This document shows, piece by piece, positions 1 through 5,850 of a stretch of 17,761 bases of DNA. The stretch covers positions 1-17,761 of the forward strand of contig JARKOV010000101.1 of assembly GCA_029975965.1 (NCBI GenBank). The letters are read 5' to 3'. The notes below the pieces were generated by a model, which searched no databases, was not told where the DNA came from, and worked only from the letters and a program-made list of their open reading frames with translations. The position numbers and the translations under genes were made by a program. Origin of the DNA: Anaerolinea sp. Lineage in GTDB: Bacteria > Chloroflexota > Anaerolineae > Anaerolineales > Anaerolineaceae. How positions within the stretch are numbered: the first letter of the stretch is position 1; each line of letters begins with the position of its first letter.

Positions 1-32
1 TTCGGCCAATATTCGCCTCAGCCAACCCTTTT

Positions 33-60
33 TTGACGTTTGATCCGAATCGGTTACAAT
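33..60 (+). promoter_or_regulatory. Sigma70-type promoter of the methyltransferase gene
   Basis: A -35 box TTGACG (33-38) and a -10 box TACAAT (55-60) are separated by 16 bp. The predicted transcription start is about base 67, essentially at the ATG at 68, so the mRNA would be leaderless. No Shine-Dalgarno sequence precedes the ATG. Confidence 0.65.
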
Positions 61-67
61 CACAGCT

Positions 68-631
68 ATGCCGATTATCGATCATTTTGGGCTGTTAGCC
101 CCTTCGTACGAGCGCTTCATCCGTCCGGCCTACCCGCAGCGGCTGGAGGAGCTGTTGGCGCTGCCTGCCGGCGGGAGCCTGTTGGATGCGGGCGGCGGGA
201 CGGGCCGCATCGCGCAGTTCCTGGCCCCGCGAGCCGGGATTTGCGTGGTGGCGGACGTCTCGCAGGGGATGCTGCGCTTTGCCGGGCGCAAGGTGGGGGT
301 GCGCGCGCTGCGAGCGGCCTCCGAGGGGCTGCCGCTGGCGGACGGATCGTTCGACCGCGTCATCATGGTGGACGCGCTGCACCATGTGGCCGATGCGCCG
401 GGCACGGCGCGCGAGCTGTGGCGGGTGCTAAAACCCGGCGGGCGGCTGGTGATCGAGGAGCCGGACATCCGCACGCTCCCGGTGAAGGTCATCGCGGTGT
501 TCGAGAAGCTGGCCCTGATGCGCAGCCGCTTCTACACTGGAGAGGCCATCCGCGCGATGTTTGACGGTCAGGCGAAAGGGGCCGACATCATCCGTGAAGA
601 CCACACGGTGTGGGTGGTGGTGGGAAAGTAA
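68..631 (+). CDS. Class I SAM-dependent methyltransferase
   Basis: This 187-residue protein is a compact UbiE/Methyltransf_11-type enzyme that would transfer a methyl group from S-adenosylmethionine; the substrate cannot be read from sequence. Motif I (LLDAGGGTGRIAQFL, about residues 38-52) is the SAM-binding glycine loop. The motif D-G-S-F-D-R-V (about 96-102) followed by DALHHVADAP matches motifs II/III, and LKPGGRLVIEEPD (about 122-134) matches the post-motif strand. It begins with the family-typical F-x-x-LAPSYERF segment. The ATG at 68 lies at the predicted transcription start with no ribosome binding site, suggesting leaderless translation. The gene converges on the downstream permease with a 63-bp gap. 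It could act on a lipid, quinone or small-molecule substrate. Confidence 0.88.
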   Translation: MPIIDHFGLLAPSYERFIRPAYPQRLEELLALPAGGSLLDAGGGTGRIAQFLAPRAGICVVADVSQGMLRFAGRKVGVRALRAASEGLPLADGSFDRVIMVDALHHVADAPGTARELWRVLKPGGRLVIEEPDIRTLPVKVIAVFEKLALMRSRFYTGEAIRAMFDGQAKGADIIREDHTVWVVVGK

Positions 632-645
632 AAAAGGAAAAAATC

Positions 646-684
646 AACCACCAAGGCACGCAGACGCCAAGAAAGACCGCAAGG
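646..684. repeat. Degenerate CCAAG-type intergenic tandem repeat
   Basis: The gap between the methyltransferase and the permease carries loosely repeated units of 8-10 bases built on ACCAAGG, ACGCAGA, GCCAAGA and CGCAAGG. It resembles the ACCACCAAGRCACCAAG-type low-complexity intergenic repeats I recall from many environmental bacterial genomes. No stable hairpin with a T-run was found here, so termination between the convergent genes is unexplained. Confidence 0.35.
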
Positions 685-694
685 CATTCGCTCC

Positions 695-2527
695 CTATAT
701 CCCCCAGAAGACTTTCATCCCCACCAGCAGCATCCCAAAGCACACCAGCGAAAGCGGCCAGCCGATCTTGAAGAAGTCGGCGAACGTGTAGTTGGCCGGC
801 CCGATCATCAGCAGGTTGACGGGGTGCGCCAGCGGGGTGAAAAATCCGGCCGAGCAACCGATGGCGGTGGCGACCGCGATGGCCTGCGGGCTGATCCCCA
901 GGTGAATGGCGGCGCTGATGGCGATGGGGCCGGTGACCAGCGCGGTGACCTGCCCGCCCATCACCTGGGTGAGCAGGGCGGTGAGGATGAAGGCGCCTGC
1001 CGCCAGCCCGAGCGAGCCCAGCGGGGTCACCACCCGCACCACGGCATCGCCGACGAAAGCCGCCAGGCCGGTGTGCACCATCGACAGGGTGACCGCATAC
1101 ATGCCGGCGATGAGAAAAATGGCCTGCCATTCAACCGAGCGGGTGGCTTCTTCCAGGCTGAGCAACCCGACGAGCACCACCAGCACGGCGCCGGCGAGCA
1201 TCGACAGGTAGACCGGCACGCCGGCAATCGACGCGGCGACAGCCGCCAGCACCAGGCCGCCGGCGAGCAACGCTTCGCGGCGGTGAACGGGCTGGTCGGC
1301 CGGGTTGGGTTCGAGGATGATGAAATTGGGGTCGCCGCGCAGGCGAGGCAAACCCTCGGGTTCCCCGGCTATCAACAGCGAGTCGCCGGCTTCGAGCGGG
1401 AAATCCGCCACGCTGGTGCGGAAGCTGCGGCCTTTGCGCAGCAACGCGATGGCGGTGAACCCGTAGCGGCGGCGGAAATCCATCGTCTTCAAGGTGCGCC
1501 CCAGCGCGCCCGAACGCGGCGCCAGCACGATCTCGACGAAGGTCAGGCCGAGCTCGCTGATGTGTTCGTGCGATTCGCTCAGGCGCATCCCTTCGCCGGC
1601 CAACGGGTTGACACGGTCGGCGCGCCCGACAATCCAGAGCACATCCCCGGGCACCAGCACCTGGTCTGGGGTGAGCGGGAAAACCAGGCGCCGCCCGCGC
1701 GACAGGGCCACGACCGATACCCCCAGCCGCTCGCCAAAGGCCGCGGCGCGCAAAGTGCGCCCGGCGAAGGGTGAATCCTCGAGCAGGGCGGCGTTCCACA
1801 GGCGCTCGCCCACCTGGTAGGCGTCTTCCAGCTCGCTGCCGGTGGGGCGAACAAGAGAAAAGGAGATGGAAGGCTCGTGGTTGGGCAGCAAGCGGTTGCC
1901 GAACAAGGCCAGGAAAGCGATCCCGGCCAGGGCGATCAGCCCACCGGTGGGGGTGAAATCCAGCACGCCGAGTGGAGCCTGGGGCGGGTCGGCGATGCGC
2001 AACAGGTCGCTGACGATGATGTTGGCGGTGGTGAAGTAGGTCGCCGCGCCGCCGAGCAGGCTGCCGAACGAGACCGGAATGAGCAGCTTACTCGGCTTGA
2101 TCCCGGTGCGGCGGGCAGCCTCCAGCGCGCTGGGCAGCAGCAAGGCTCCTGCGGCGAGGTTGTTCATAAACAGGGAGAGAAAAGCGGTCGCCCCGGCGAA
2201 GAGGGCGATCAACTTGGCTTCGGATGCGCCGCCAATGCGCAGCAGCCAGCGCGCCAGCAGTCGGGTGATGCCGGTTTTCTCAAGGCAGCGGGTGACGATG
2301 AAGAGGCCAATCAACGTGATGACCACCGGCTGCCCGAAGCCGTCGATGGCTTTCAGCACGCTGGCGGACTGGCCCGGCTCGCCGATCATGCTCATCCCAA
2401 AAAACTGTGCCAGACCGAGCAACGCGGCCAGGCCCAGCGCGGCCAGGTCTGGGCGAATCTTGTTGGTCGCTACCAGGGTCAACACCGGCACCAGCACGAT
2501 GACCAGCAGCCAGGCTTCCAGGCTCAT
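695..2527 (-). CDS. SLC13/DASS-type permease with two TrkA-C (RCK_C) domains
   Basis: This 610-residue integral membrane transporter of the CitT/SLC13 (divalent anion:Na+ symporter, ArsB/NhaD-like) superfamily has an N-terminal membrane half (residues 1-210). Two soluble RCK_C/TrkA-C modules follow (about 245-310 and 328-395, each with the P-L-x-x-G-D-x-L-x-I pattern), then a C-terminal membrane half (about 415-610). Family hallmarks are FMNNLAAGALLLPSALEAA (about 120-138), the SKLLIPVSFGSLLGG loop (146-160) and the C-terminal GGQVTALVTGPIAISAA. Proteins of this architecture are usually annotated as sulfate, dicarboxylate or undefined anion permeases. The start ATG at 2527 has GAGG 5 nt upstream and lies 10 nt after the stop of the sulfatase remnant, so translation may be coupled to it. 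That sulfatase neighbour hints at sulfate or an organosulfate product as substrate (inference). Confidence 0.88.
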   Translation of the reverse strand: MSLEAWLLVIVLVPVLTLVATNKIRPDLAALGLAALLGLAQFFGMSMIGEPGQSASVLKAIDGFGQPVVITLIGLFIVTRCLEKTGITRLLARWLLRIGGASEAKLIALFAGATAFLSLFMNNLAAGALLLPSALEAARRTGIKPSKLLIPVSFGSLLGGAATYFTTANIIVSDLLRIADPPQAPLGVLDFTPTGGLIALAGIAFLALFGNRLLPNHEPSISFSLVRPTGSELEDAYQVGERLWNAALLEDSPFAGRTLRAAAFGERLGVSVVALSRGRRLVFPLTPDQVLVPGDVLWIVGRADRVNPLAGEGMRLSESHEHISELGLTFVEIVLAPRSGALGRTLKTMDFRRRYGFTAIALLRKGRSFRTSVADFPLEAGDSLLIAGEPEGLPRLRGDPNFIILEPNPADQPVHRREALLAGGLVLAAVAASIAGVPVYLSMLAGAVLVVLVGLLSLEEATRSVEWQAIFLIAGMYAVTLSMVHTGLAAFVGDAVVRVVTPLGSLGLAAGAFILTALLTQVMGGQVTALVTGPIAISAAIHLGISPQAIAVATAIGCSAGFFTPLAHPVNLLMIGPANYTFADFFKIGWPLSLVCFGMLLVGMKVFWGI

Positions 2528-2537
2528 GCCATCCTCG

Positions 2538-2672
2538 TCACCGGTTCGCCTCGTGCGCCATGCGGTCGAAGTTGATGGTCAGCCCCAGCGGGTCGCCGTG
2601 CGCGCCGGTGGTATCCCAGCGTTGCTGGTCGGAGGGAAAGACGAGGATGTTCGGCGGCGTTTTGATCGGCAT
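2538..2672 (-). pseudogene. Truncated sulfatase, N-terminal 44 codons only
   Basis: A minus-strand frame starting with ATG at 2672 encodes 44 residues including PPNILVFPSDQQRWDTTGAH, then GDPLGLTINFDRMAHE, then stops. This is the beginning of a type I sulfatase (alkaline-phosphatase superfamily; compare PNILLIxxDQQRWDTLG...LTPNFDRLA). The Asp of SDQQ is the first metal ligand. Everything after the FDRMA helix is missing, including the C-x-P-x-R formylglycine site, so it cannot be an enzyme; full family members are about 450-550 residues. Homology ends at about base 2549, where an unrelated ANR-stop follows. The retained start has AGGA 7 nt upstream and an extended -10. The simplest explanation is an internal deletion that joined the sulfatase start to the permease gene; a short leader ORF retained for coupling is possible. 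Confidence 0.8.
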
Positions 2673-2700
2673 GGGCGCGTCCTATGGGTTGGATATCTCG

Positions 2701-2709
2701 ATTTTAGCA
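2701..2709 (-). promoter_or_regulatory. Extended -10 promoter for sulfatase remnant and permease
   Basis: Read on the minus strand this is TGCTAAAAT, an extended -10 (TGn plus TAAAAT). The predicted transcription start is near 2694, about 22 nt before the remnant's ATG. No convincing -35 box lies 16-18 bp upstream, as is usual for extended -10 promoters. Confidence 0.45.
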
Positions 2710-2731
2710 TAGCCGGCCCTGCGATTGGCAC

Positions 2732-2766
2732 AAAAAACCATCCGGCAGACTGTGCTACCGGATGGT
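2732..2766 (-). terminator. Intrinsic terminator of the rpsU-infA operon
   Basis: On the minus strand ACCATCCGG (2766-2758) and CCGGATGGT (2745-2737) form a perfect 9-bp stem followed by a run of six T (2737-2732). It lies 35 nt after the infA stop, the expected position for the operon end. Confidence 0.9.
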
Positions 2767-2800
2767 GGTTGAGCTCTGAGAATGAATAGATGAATGAAGG

Positions 2801-3052
2801 CTATTCCTCTTCGGCGCCGGGTTCCTGGTGTTTTTTCTGGCGGTAGACGATCCGCCCGCGCGTCAGGTCATAGGGTGAAATTTCCACCCGCACGCGGTCA
2901 CCGAGCAAGATGCGGATGTAATACTTGCGCATCCTTCCGGACAGATAGGCCAGCACTTCGTGCCCGTTATCGAGCTTGACCCGAAACTGCGTGGCGGGCA
3001 AAGCTTCAACGATGGTGCCGTCTACCTGGATCTTTTCCTCTTCTTTCGCCAT
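2801..3052 (-). CDS. infA: Translation initiation factor IF-1
   Basis: This 83-residue protein is a single OB-fold (S1-like) factor that binds the ribosomal A site of the 30S subunit during initiation together with IF-2 and IF-3. Recognisable family segments are [19 protein letters not shown] (7-25), [20 protein letters not shown] (27-46) and [20 protein letters not shown] (48-67), ending with RIVYRQ. It has an unusual acidic tail (EPGAEEE) about ten residues longer than the common 72-residue form. The ATG at 3052 has AAGGAG about 5 nt upstream. It lies 44 nt behind rpsU on the same strand, with a terminator right after it, so the two form a small translation operon. In many bacteria infA instead sits in the large ribosomal protein cluster. 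Confidence 0.97.
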   Translation of the reverse strand: MAKEEEKIQVDGTIVEALPATQFRVKLDNGHEVLAYLSGRMRKYYIRILLGDRVRVEISPYDLTRGRIVYRQKKHQEPGAEEE

Positions 3053-3096
3053 AACTCTCCTTCCAACTATGCCACCCCAACCCGGCGCGGCGGGAA

Positions 3097-3300
3097 TTAG
3101 CTCTCCATCCCTCGCCCGGTCTGGCGGCGTTTAATCCTGCGGATGGCCTTTTTCTTCTCCACCCGTCGTAACTCGCTCTTGCTGATGAACCAGCGCTTGC
3201 GCCGGACGGTGCTGAGCACGCCGCTCTTGACGACCTTCTTGCGAAAGCGCTTCAGCAATTGATCCTGCGACTCGTTAGGGCGCAGAACGACTACGGTCAC
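3097..3300 (-). CDS. rpsU: 30S ribosomal protein bS21
   Basis: This 67-residue, very basic protein matches bS21: an N-terminal [20 protein letters not shown] strand-helix followed by a Lys/Arg-rich helical tail (residues 33-63). bS21 binds the 30S platform beside the 3' end of 16S rRNA, next to the anti-Shine-Dalgarno sequence. The start is GTG at 3300. The ribosome binding site (3305-3314) contains GGAGGTGATC, ten bases fully complementary to the canonical anti-SD 3' end of 16S rRNA. The gene is first in an operon with infA and is preceded by a ~180-nt structured leader with an internal terminator, suggesting feedback or attenuation control. Confidence 0.96.
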   Translation of the reverse strand: MTVVVLRPNESQDQLLKRFRKKVVKSGVLSTVRRKRWFISKSELRRVEKKKAIRRIKRRQTGRGMES

Positions 3301-3304
3301 GTTT

Positions 3305-3314
3305 GATCACCTCC
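3305..3314 (-). promoter_or_regulatory. Ten-base extended Shine-Dalgarno of rpsU
   Basis: The minus strand reads GGAGGTGATC, then AAAC, then the GTG start of rpsU. All ten bases are complementary to the canonical 16S rRNA tail GATCACCTCC. Other RBSs checked here (infA AAGGAG, merR-type gene GGAGG, RNase H AAGGAGG) show only 5-7 pairs. Confidence 0.85.
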
Positions 3315-3361
3315 CCTCGTTTAAGGGATAAATTACACAATCAAATTTCCTGTAAAACGGT

Positions 3362-3394
3362 AAAAAAACCGGCTGGTCTTCACAGATTCAGCCG
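3362..3394 (-). terminator. Intrinsic terminator inside the rpsU leader (attenuator)
   Basis: On the minus strand CGGCTG (3394-3389) pairs with CAGCCG (3375-3370). An inner TCT/AGA helix is capped by GTGA, a GNRA-type tetraloop, and seven T follow (3368-3362). It lies about 60 nt upstream of the rpsU start and about 90 nt downstream of the predicted promoter start, so readthrough must occur or be regulated for rpsU-infA expression from that promoter. Confidence 0.8.
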
Positions 3395-3484
3395 AGTAAG
3401 GGGTGCGGGTCGATGGAGTTCATTCCTCGGTTGTTTCTGCCTTTAAACCTCATTCACCTGCGTGATTAAGGCGCCTGTCCAGCG
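3395..3484 (-). ncRNA. Structured rpsU-infA leader RNA, candidate attenuator or small RNA
   Basis: From the predicted start near 3484 the RNA folds locally as follows. GCGC/GCGC pairs at the very 5' end. A hairpin follows at 3471-3448, with arms CCTTAATCAC and GTGAATGAGG around a GCAG loop (one A-A mismatch, one G-U). CCGAG (3430-3426) can pair with CTCGG (3396-3392). That last 3' arm overlaps the 5' arm of the terminator at 3362-3394, so pairing CCGAG-CTCGG would compete with termination. I do not recognise a known riboswitch or described ribosomal-protein leader class. The RNA could instead be an independent ~120-nt terminated small RNA. Confidence 0.55.
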
Positions 3485-3489
3485 CAAAA

Positions 3490-3518
3490 ATTATACCTTA
3501 AGGCGAGGTTTTTTACAA
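3490..3518 (-). promoter_or_regulatory. Sigma70 promoter of the rpsU leader
   Basis: On the minus strand TTGTAA (3518-3513) and a perfect TATAAT (3495-3490) are separated by 17 bp. The predicted start is near 3483, about 183 nt before the rpsU GTG. Confidence 0.75.
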
Positions 3519-3554
3519 TATAAACGAAAGCGTAACCTATGGCTTTCTTAAAGT

Positions 3555-3591
3555 CGCCCCCACCCCTGCCCCGTCTCCTCAAGGAGGCGGG
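3555..3591. repeat. C-rich dispersed intergenic hairpin element, copy 1
   Basis: A CGCCCCCACCCCTGCCCC run is followed by a hairpin, CCCGTCTCC-TCAA-GGAGGCGGG (3570-3591; nine pairs including one G-U). A related element in the opposite orientation is at 6268-6305. It belongs to the CCCTCACCCCCAGCCC...GGAG type of intergenic repeat that I recall as common in many genomes. The rest of 3592-3700 shows no gene. Confidence 0.5.
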
Positions 3592-3706
3592 AAACCGGAG
3601 ATCCGTGGGAGGAAAAACTACCGATCCAATTCGGCATCTTTCCCCTTGGGCCTGGCAGGCACCGCGGACTTGATACAACGTTGAGATCACGGGGTGGCAG
3701 GTCGGG

Positions 3707-3712
3707 TATAAT
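3707..3712 (+). promoter_or_regulatory. -10 element for the nfeD-slipin operon
   Basis: A perfect TATAAT lies 18 nt before the NfeD ATG. The only -35-like hexamer (TTGAGA, 3681-3686) is 20 bp away, which is too far for a standard promoter, so this is a partial match. The short distance predicts a 5' leader of about 12 nt. Confidence 0.4.
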
Positions 3713-3730
3713 AATTTGGGACGGTGATGC

Positions 3731-4348
3731 ATGGAAAACATACTGCTCGATCCGAACGTGGGTTATTTGTTGCTGGTCGGGGGATTTGTCCTGGCCATCC
3801 TGGCTTTATTTGCGCCGGGGACGGGCGTGCTGGAAATTGGCGCGGTGTTCGCGCTGCTCCTGGCGGGATACACCCTGGCGAACCTGCCGGTCAACGGCTG
3901 GGCGATCGTGTTGATGATCGTGGCGGTATTTCCGCTGGTCCTGGCGGTGCGGCGGTGGCGCGGGCGCACCGGCCTGATTTTGCTGCTGGTGGCAATCGCA
4001 GCGCTCATCCTGGGCTCGGTGTTCGTCTACCGCACTGCATCGGGCGGGCCGGCGGTGAATCCTATCCTGGCCGTGATCGTTTCAGGCGGGTCGGGCTGGC
4101 TGTTGTGGTTCATGGCGCGCAAGAGCCTGGATGCTTTCGCGATGATCCCCAGCCACAGCCTGGATCGCCTGGTGGGGATGCGCGGCACCGTACGCAGCGA
4201 CATCCGCCCGGAAGGCACGGTATACGTGGGCGGTGAGGAATGGTCGGCGACCAGCGATGTCGTCATTCGAGCGGGTGAAGACGTGCGCGTCAAAGCCCGC
4301 CAGGGACTGGTTCTGATTGTGGAACCTTTGAAAGTGGAGGATAAGTGA
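3731..4348 (+). CDS. NfeD-like membrane protein with C-terminal OB fold
   Basis: This 205-residue protein has an N-terminal membrane part with about four to five hydrophobic segments (roughly 10-30, 33-52, 55-73, 80-98 and 105-125). A soluble domain follows from about 140, carrying the NfeD signature LVGMRGTVRSDIRPEGTVYV followed by GEEWSA, then VRVKARQGLVLIVEPL. NfeD proteins are membrane partners of SPFH/stomatin-like scaffolds and are thought to organise membrane microdomains; long versions add a ClpP-like protease that is absent here. The SPFH partner begins 1 nt after the stop codon, the standard nfeD-slipin operon arrangement. The ATG at 3731 was chosen because the protein then begins with the family-typical DPNVGYLLLVGG segment. 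The RBS is weak (GGACGGTG). Confidence 0.88.
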   Translation: MENILLDPNVGYLLLVGGFVLAILALFAPGTGVLEIGAVFALLLAGYTLANLPVNGWAIVLMIVAVFPLVLAVRRWRGRTGLILLLVAIAALILGSVFVYRTASGGPAVNPILAVIVSGGSGWLLWFMARKSLDAFAMIPSHSLDRLVGMRGTVRSDIRPEGTVYVGGEEWSATSDVVIRAGEDVRVKARQGLVLIVEPLKVEDK

Positions 4349-4349
4349 T

Positions 4350-5267
4350 ATGGAACCGTTTGCTTCATCTTCTTTGACGCTCCTGTGCCTGGTTGGAGCA
4401 GTCGTCATCATCGTGCTGGTGTTCCTGGTCAATGCGATCCGGGTGGTGCCCGAATACCAGCGCCTGGTCGTTTTCCGGCTGGGGCGCTGCCTGGGTGACA
4501 AAGGCCCCGGCCTGATCCTGCTGATCCCGGTCATCGACCGCGCGGTGCGCGTGGACCTGCGCGAGCAAGTCCGTGAAATTCCGCAGCAAACGTCGATCAC
4601 CAAGGATAACGCGCCGATCTCGATCGACTTCATCTGGTACTACAAGGTGCTCTCACCGACCGATTCGGTTTTGCAGGTGGGCAACTTTGAGCTGGCCGCC
4701 CAGGGCATGGCGACCACCACGCTGCGCTCGGTGATCGGCGGCATTTTGCTCGACGATGTGCTCTCGGAACGCGAGACGATCAACTCGATCTTGCGCACCC
4801 GCCTGGACGAAGTCACCGGGCGCTGGGGCGTCAAAGTGACCAACGTCGAAATCCGCGAGATCATCCCGCCGCGCGAAGTGCAGGACGCGATGAACCGGCA
4901 GATGTCCGCAGAGCGCATCCGCCGCGCGGTGGTGACCGAGTCGACCGGCACGCGCGAGGCCGCGATCAACGTGGCCGACGGCGAGCGCCAGAGCACCATC
5001 TTGCGCGCCGAAGGCGACAAGCAATCGGCGATTTTGCGCGCCGAGGGCGAACGGCAGGCCCAGGTGCTGCGCGCCGAAGGGTACGCGAACGCGCTGGAGC
5101 GCATTTTTGCGGTGGCGAATACCATCGACCAGAAAACGCTCACCCTGCAATACTTCGAGACGCTCAAAGCGATGTCGGCCAATCCTTCGACCAAGTACAT
5201 TTTCCCGATGGAGTTCACCAGCCTGTTAGGGAACTTCGTCCAAGGCCAGGGGAATAAAGAAGGATAG
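4350..5267 (+). CDS. Slipin / stomatin-like SPFH (band 7) protein
   Basis: This 305-residue protein has one N-terminal membrane anchor (about residues 9-29), an SPFH/PHB domain (about 32-190) with VVPEYQRLVVFRLGR, GPGLILLIPVIDR and VTNVEIREIIPPREVQDAMN, and a C-terminal coiled coil (about 190-255). Such proteins oligomerise on the membrane and recruit NfeD or proteases. The coiled coil contains 11-residue repeats (GERQSTILRAE, GDKQSAILRAE, GERQAQVLRAE), encoded by three 33-nt units around 4980-5080; eleven-residue periodicity fits a right-handed coiled coil. GGAGG precedes the ATG by 10 nt. The frame stays open beyond the TAG stop into the GNAT gene. Confidence 0.93.
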   Translation: MEPFASSSLTLLCLVGAVVIIVLVFLVNAIRVVPEYQRLVVFRLGRCLGDKGPGLILLIPVIDRAVRVDLREQVREIPQQTSITKDNAPISIDFIWYYKVLSPTDSVLQVGNFELAAQGMATTTLRSVIGGILLDDVLSERETINSILRTRLDEVTGRWGVKVTNVEIREIIPPREVQDAMNRQMSAERIRRAVVTESTGTREAAINVADGERQSTILRAEGDKQSAILRAEGERQAQVLRAEGYANALERIFAVANTIDQKTLTLQYFETLKAMSANPSTKYIFPMEFTSLLGNFVQGQGNKEG

Positions 5268-5273
5268 CGATCT

Positions 5274-5735
5274 CTGGCTGAGAGGCTGCAGATCGATTAT
5301 TTCATCACGGGCGCCGGTCTGGGTGACCTGAACGCGCTGCGCAGGCTGGAGCAGGAATGTTTCGGCGGTGATGCGTGGCCGTTGTGGGACCTGATCGGCG
5401 TCCTGGTCTTACCCGGGCTGGTGCGTCTCAAGGCTGTCGCGCAGGCCGAGATGGTCGGTTTCGTGGGCGGCGACCCGCATCCCGCCGAAGGGGTGGGTTG
5501 GATCGCCACGCTGGGTGTCTTGCCGGCTTACCGCCGGCAGGGCATCGCCAGCGCCCTGCTGCAAGCCTGCGAACAAGGTCTGGGCCTACCCGCTCTGCGC
5601 TTGAGCGTTCGCCGCTCTAACCAGGCCGCGCTGGCTTTGTATTACGACCACGGTTATCACCTGGTGGATGTGTGGGCGGGTTATTATCACGATAAAGAGG
5701 ATGCGCTGGTGCTGGAGAAGCGCCTCAATCGCTGA
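5274..5735 (+). CDS. GNAT-family N-acetyltransferase, non-standard start
   Basis: The acetyl-CoA binding motif A is clear (TLGVLPAYRRQGIASALLQACEQ region, compare V-x-P-x-x-R-x-x-G-I/V-G/A), followed by LRLSVRRSNQAALALYYDHGYHLVDVWAGYYHD, as in RimI-like enzymes. The substrate is unknown. The first ATG/GTG/TTG in frame is TTG 5382, which would cut off the conserved N-terminal strand and helix (ITGAGLGDLNALRRLEQECF). The frame is open from the SPFH stop (5265-5267) onward, and those upstream residues look genuinely coded. I place the start at CTG 5274, 9 nt after AAAGAAGGA (5256-5264), giving 153 residues, a normal GNAT length. CTG 5286 or readthrough of the preceding TAG in the same frame are alternatives. 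It is probably the third gene of the nfeD-slipin transcript. Confidence 0.75.
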   Translation: MAERLQIDYFITGAGLGDLNALRRLEQECFGGDAWPLWDLIGVLVLPGLVRLKAVAQAEMVGFVGGDPHPAEGVGWIATLGVLPAYRRQGIASALLQACEQGLGLPALRLSVRRSNQAALALYYDHGYHLVDVWAGYYHDKEDALVLEKRLNR

Positions 5736-5746
5736 CCGCAGTCCCT

Positions 5747-5778
5747 GCCCCAGGCGGGCGCCACAAGTTTGCCGGGGC
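5747..5778 (+). other. GC-rich hairpin after the GNAT gene
   Basis: GCCCC (5747-5751) and GGGGC (5774-5778) pair, with an inner GGC/GCC helix. There is no T-run, so it may only slow or process the transcript of the preceding operon. Confidence 0.35.
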
Positions 5779-5821
5779 GATGGGCCAAAGATGAGAAAGG
5801 CATTAGAGGCGAGCGTGCTTG

Positions 5822-5850
5822 TTGACTTTCGCCGGGAGTCGGTATATACT
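5822..5850 (+). promoter_or_regulatory. Strong sigma70 promoter upstream of the SWIM gene
   Basis: TTGACT (5822-5827) and TATACT (5845-5850) are separated by exactly 17 bp. The predicted start is about 5857. Confidence 0.8.

Noticed and set aside
824..2575. Long plus-strand reading frames (316 aa at 824-1774 and 232 aa at 1877-2575)
   Set aside because: They lie antisense to the SLC13 permease, have Gln/Gly/Asp/His/Arg-rich low-complexity translations typical of GC-rich shadows, and show no domain.
3395..3484. Known riboswitch, 6S or SRP RNA in the rpsU leader
   Set aside because: I compared it from memory with TPP, SAM, cobalamin, GEMM, ykkC, ZTP, fluoride, 6S and 4.5S consensus features and found none of the conserved core sequences. 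A covariance-model search would be decisive.
3466..3741. Minus-strand 91-aa frame over the rpsU promoter region
   Set aside because: It covers the promoter and a C-rich repeat, has no RBS and no similarity; the region is better explained as intergenic.
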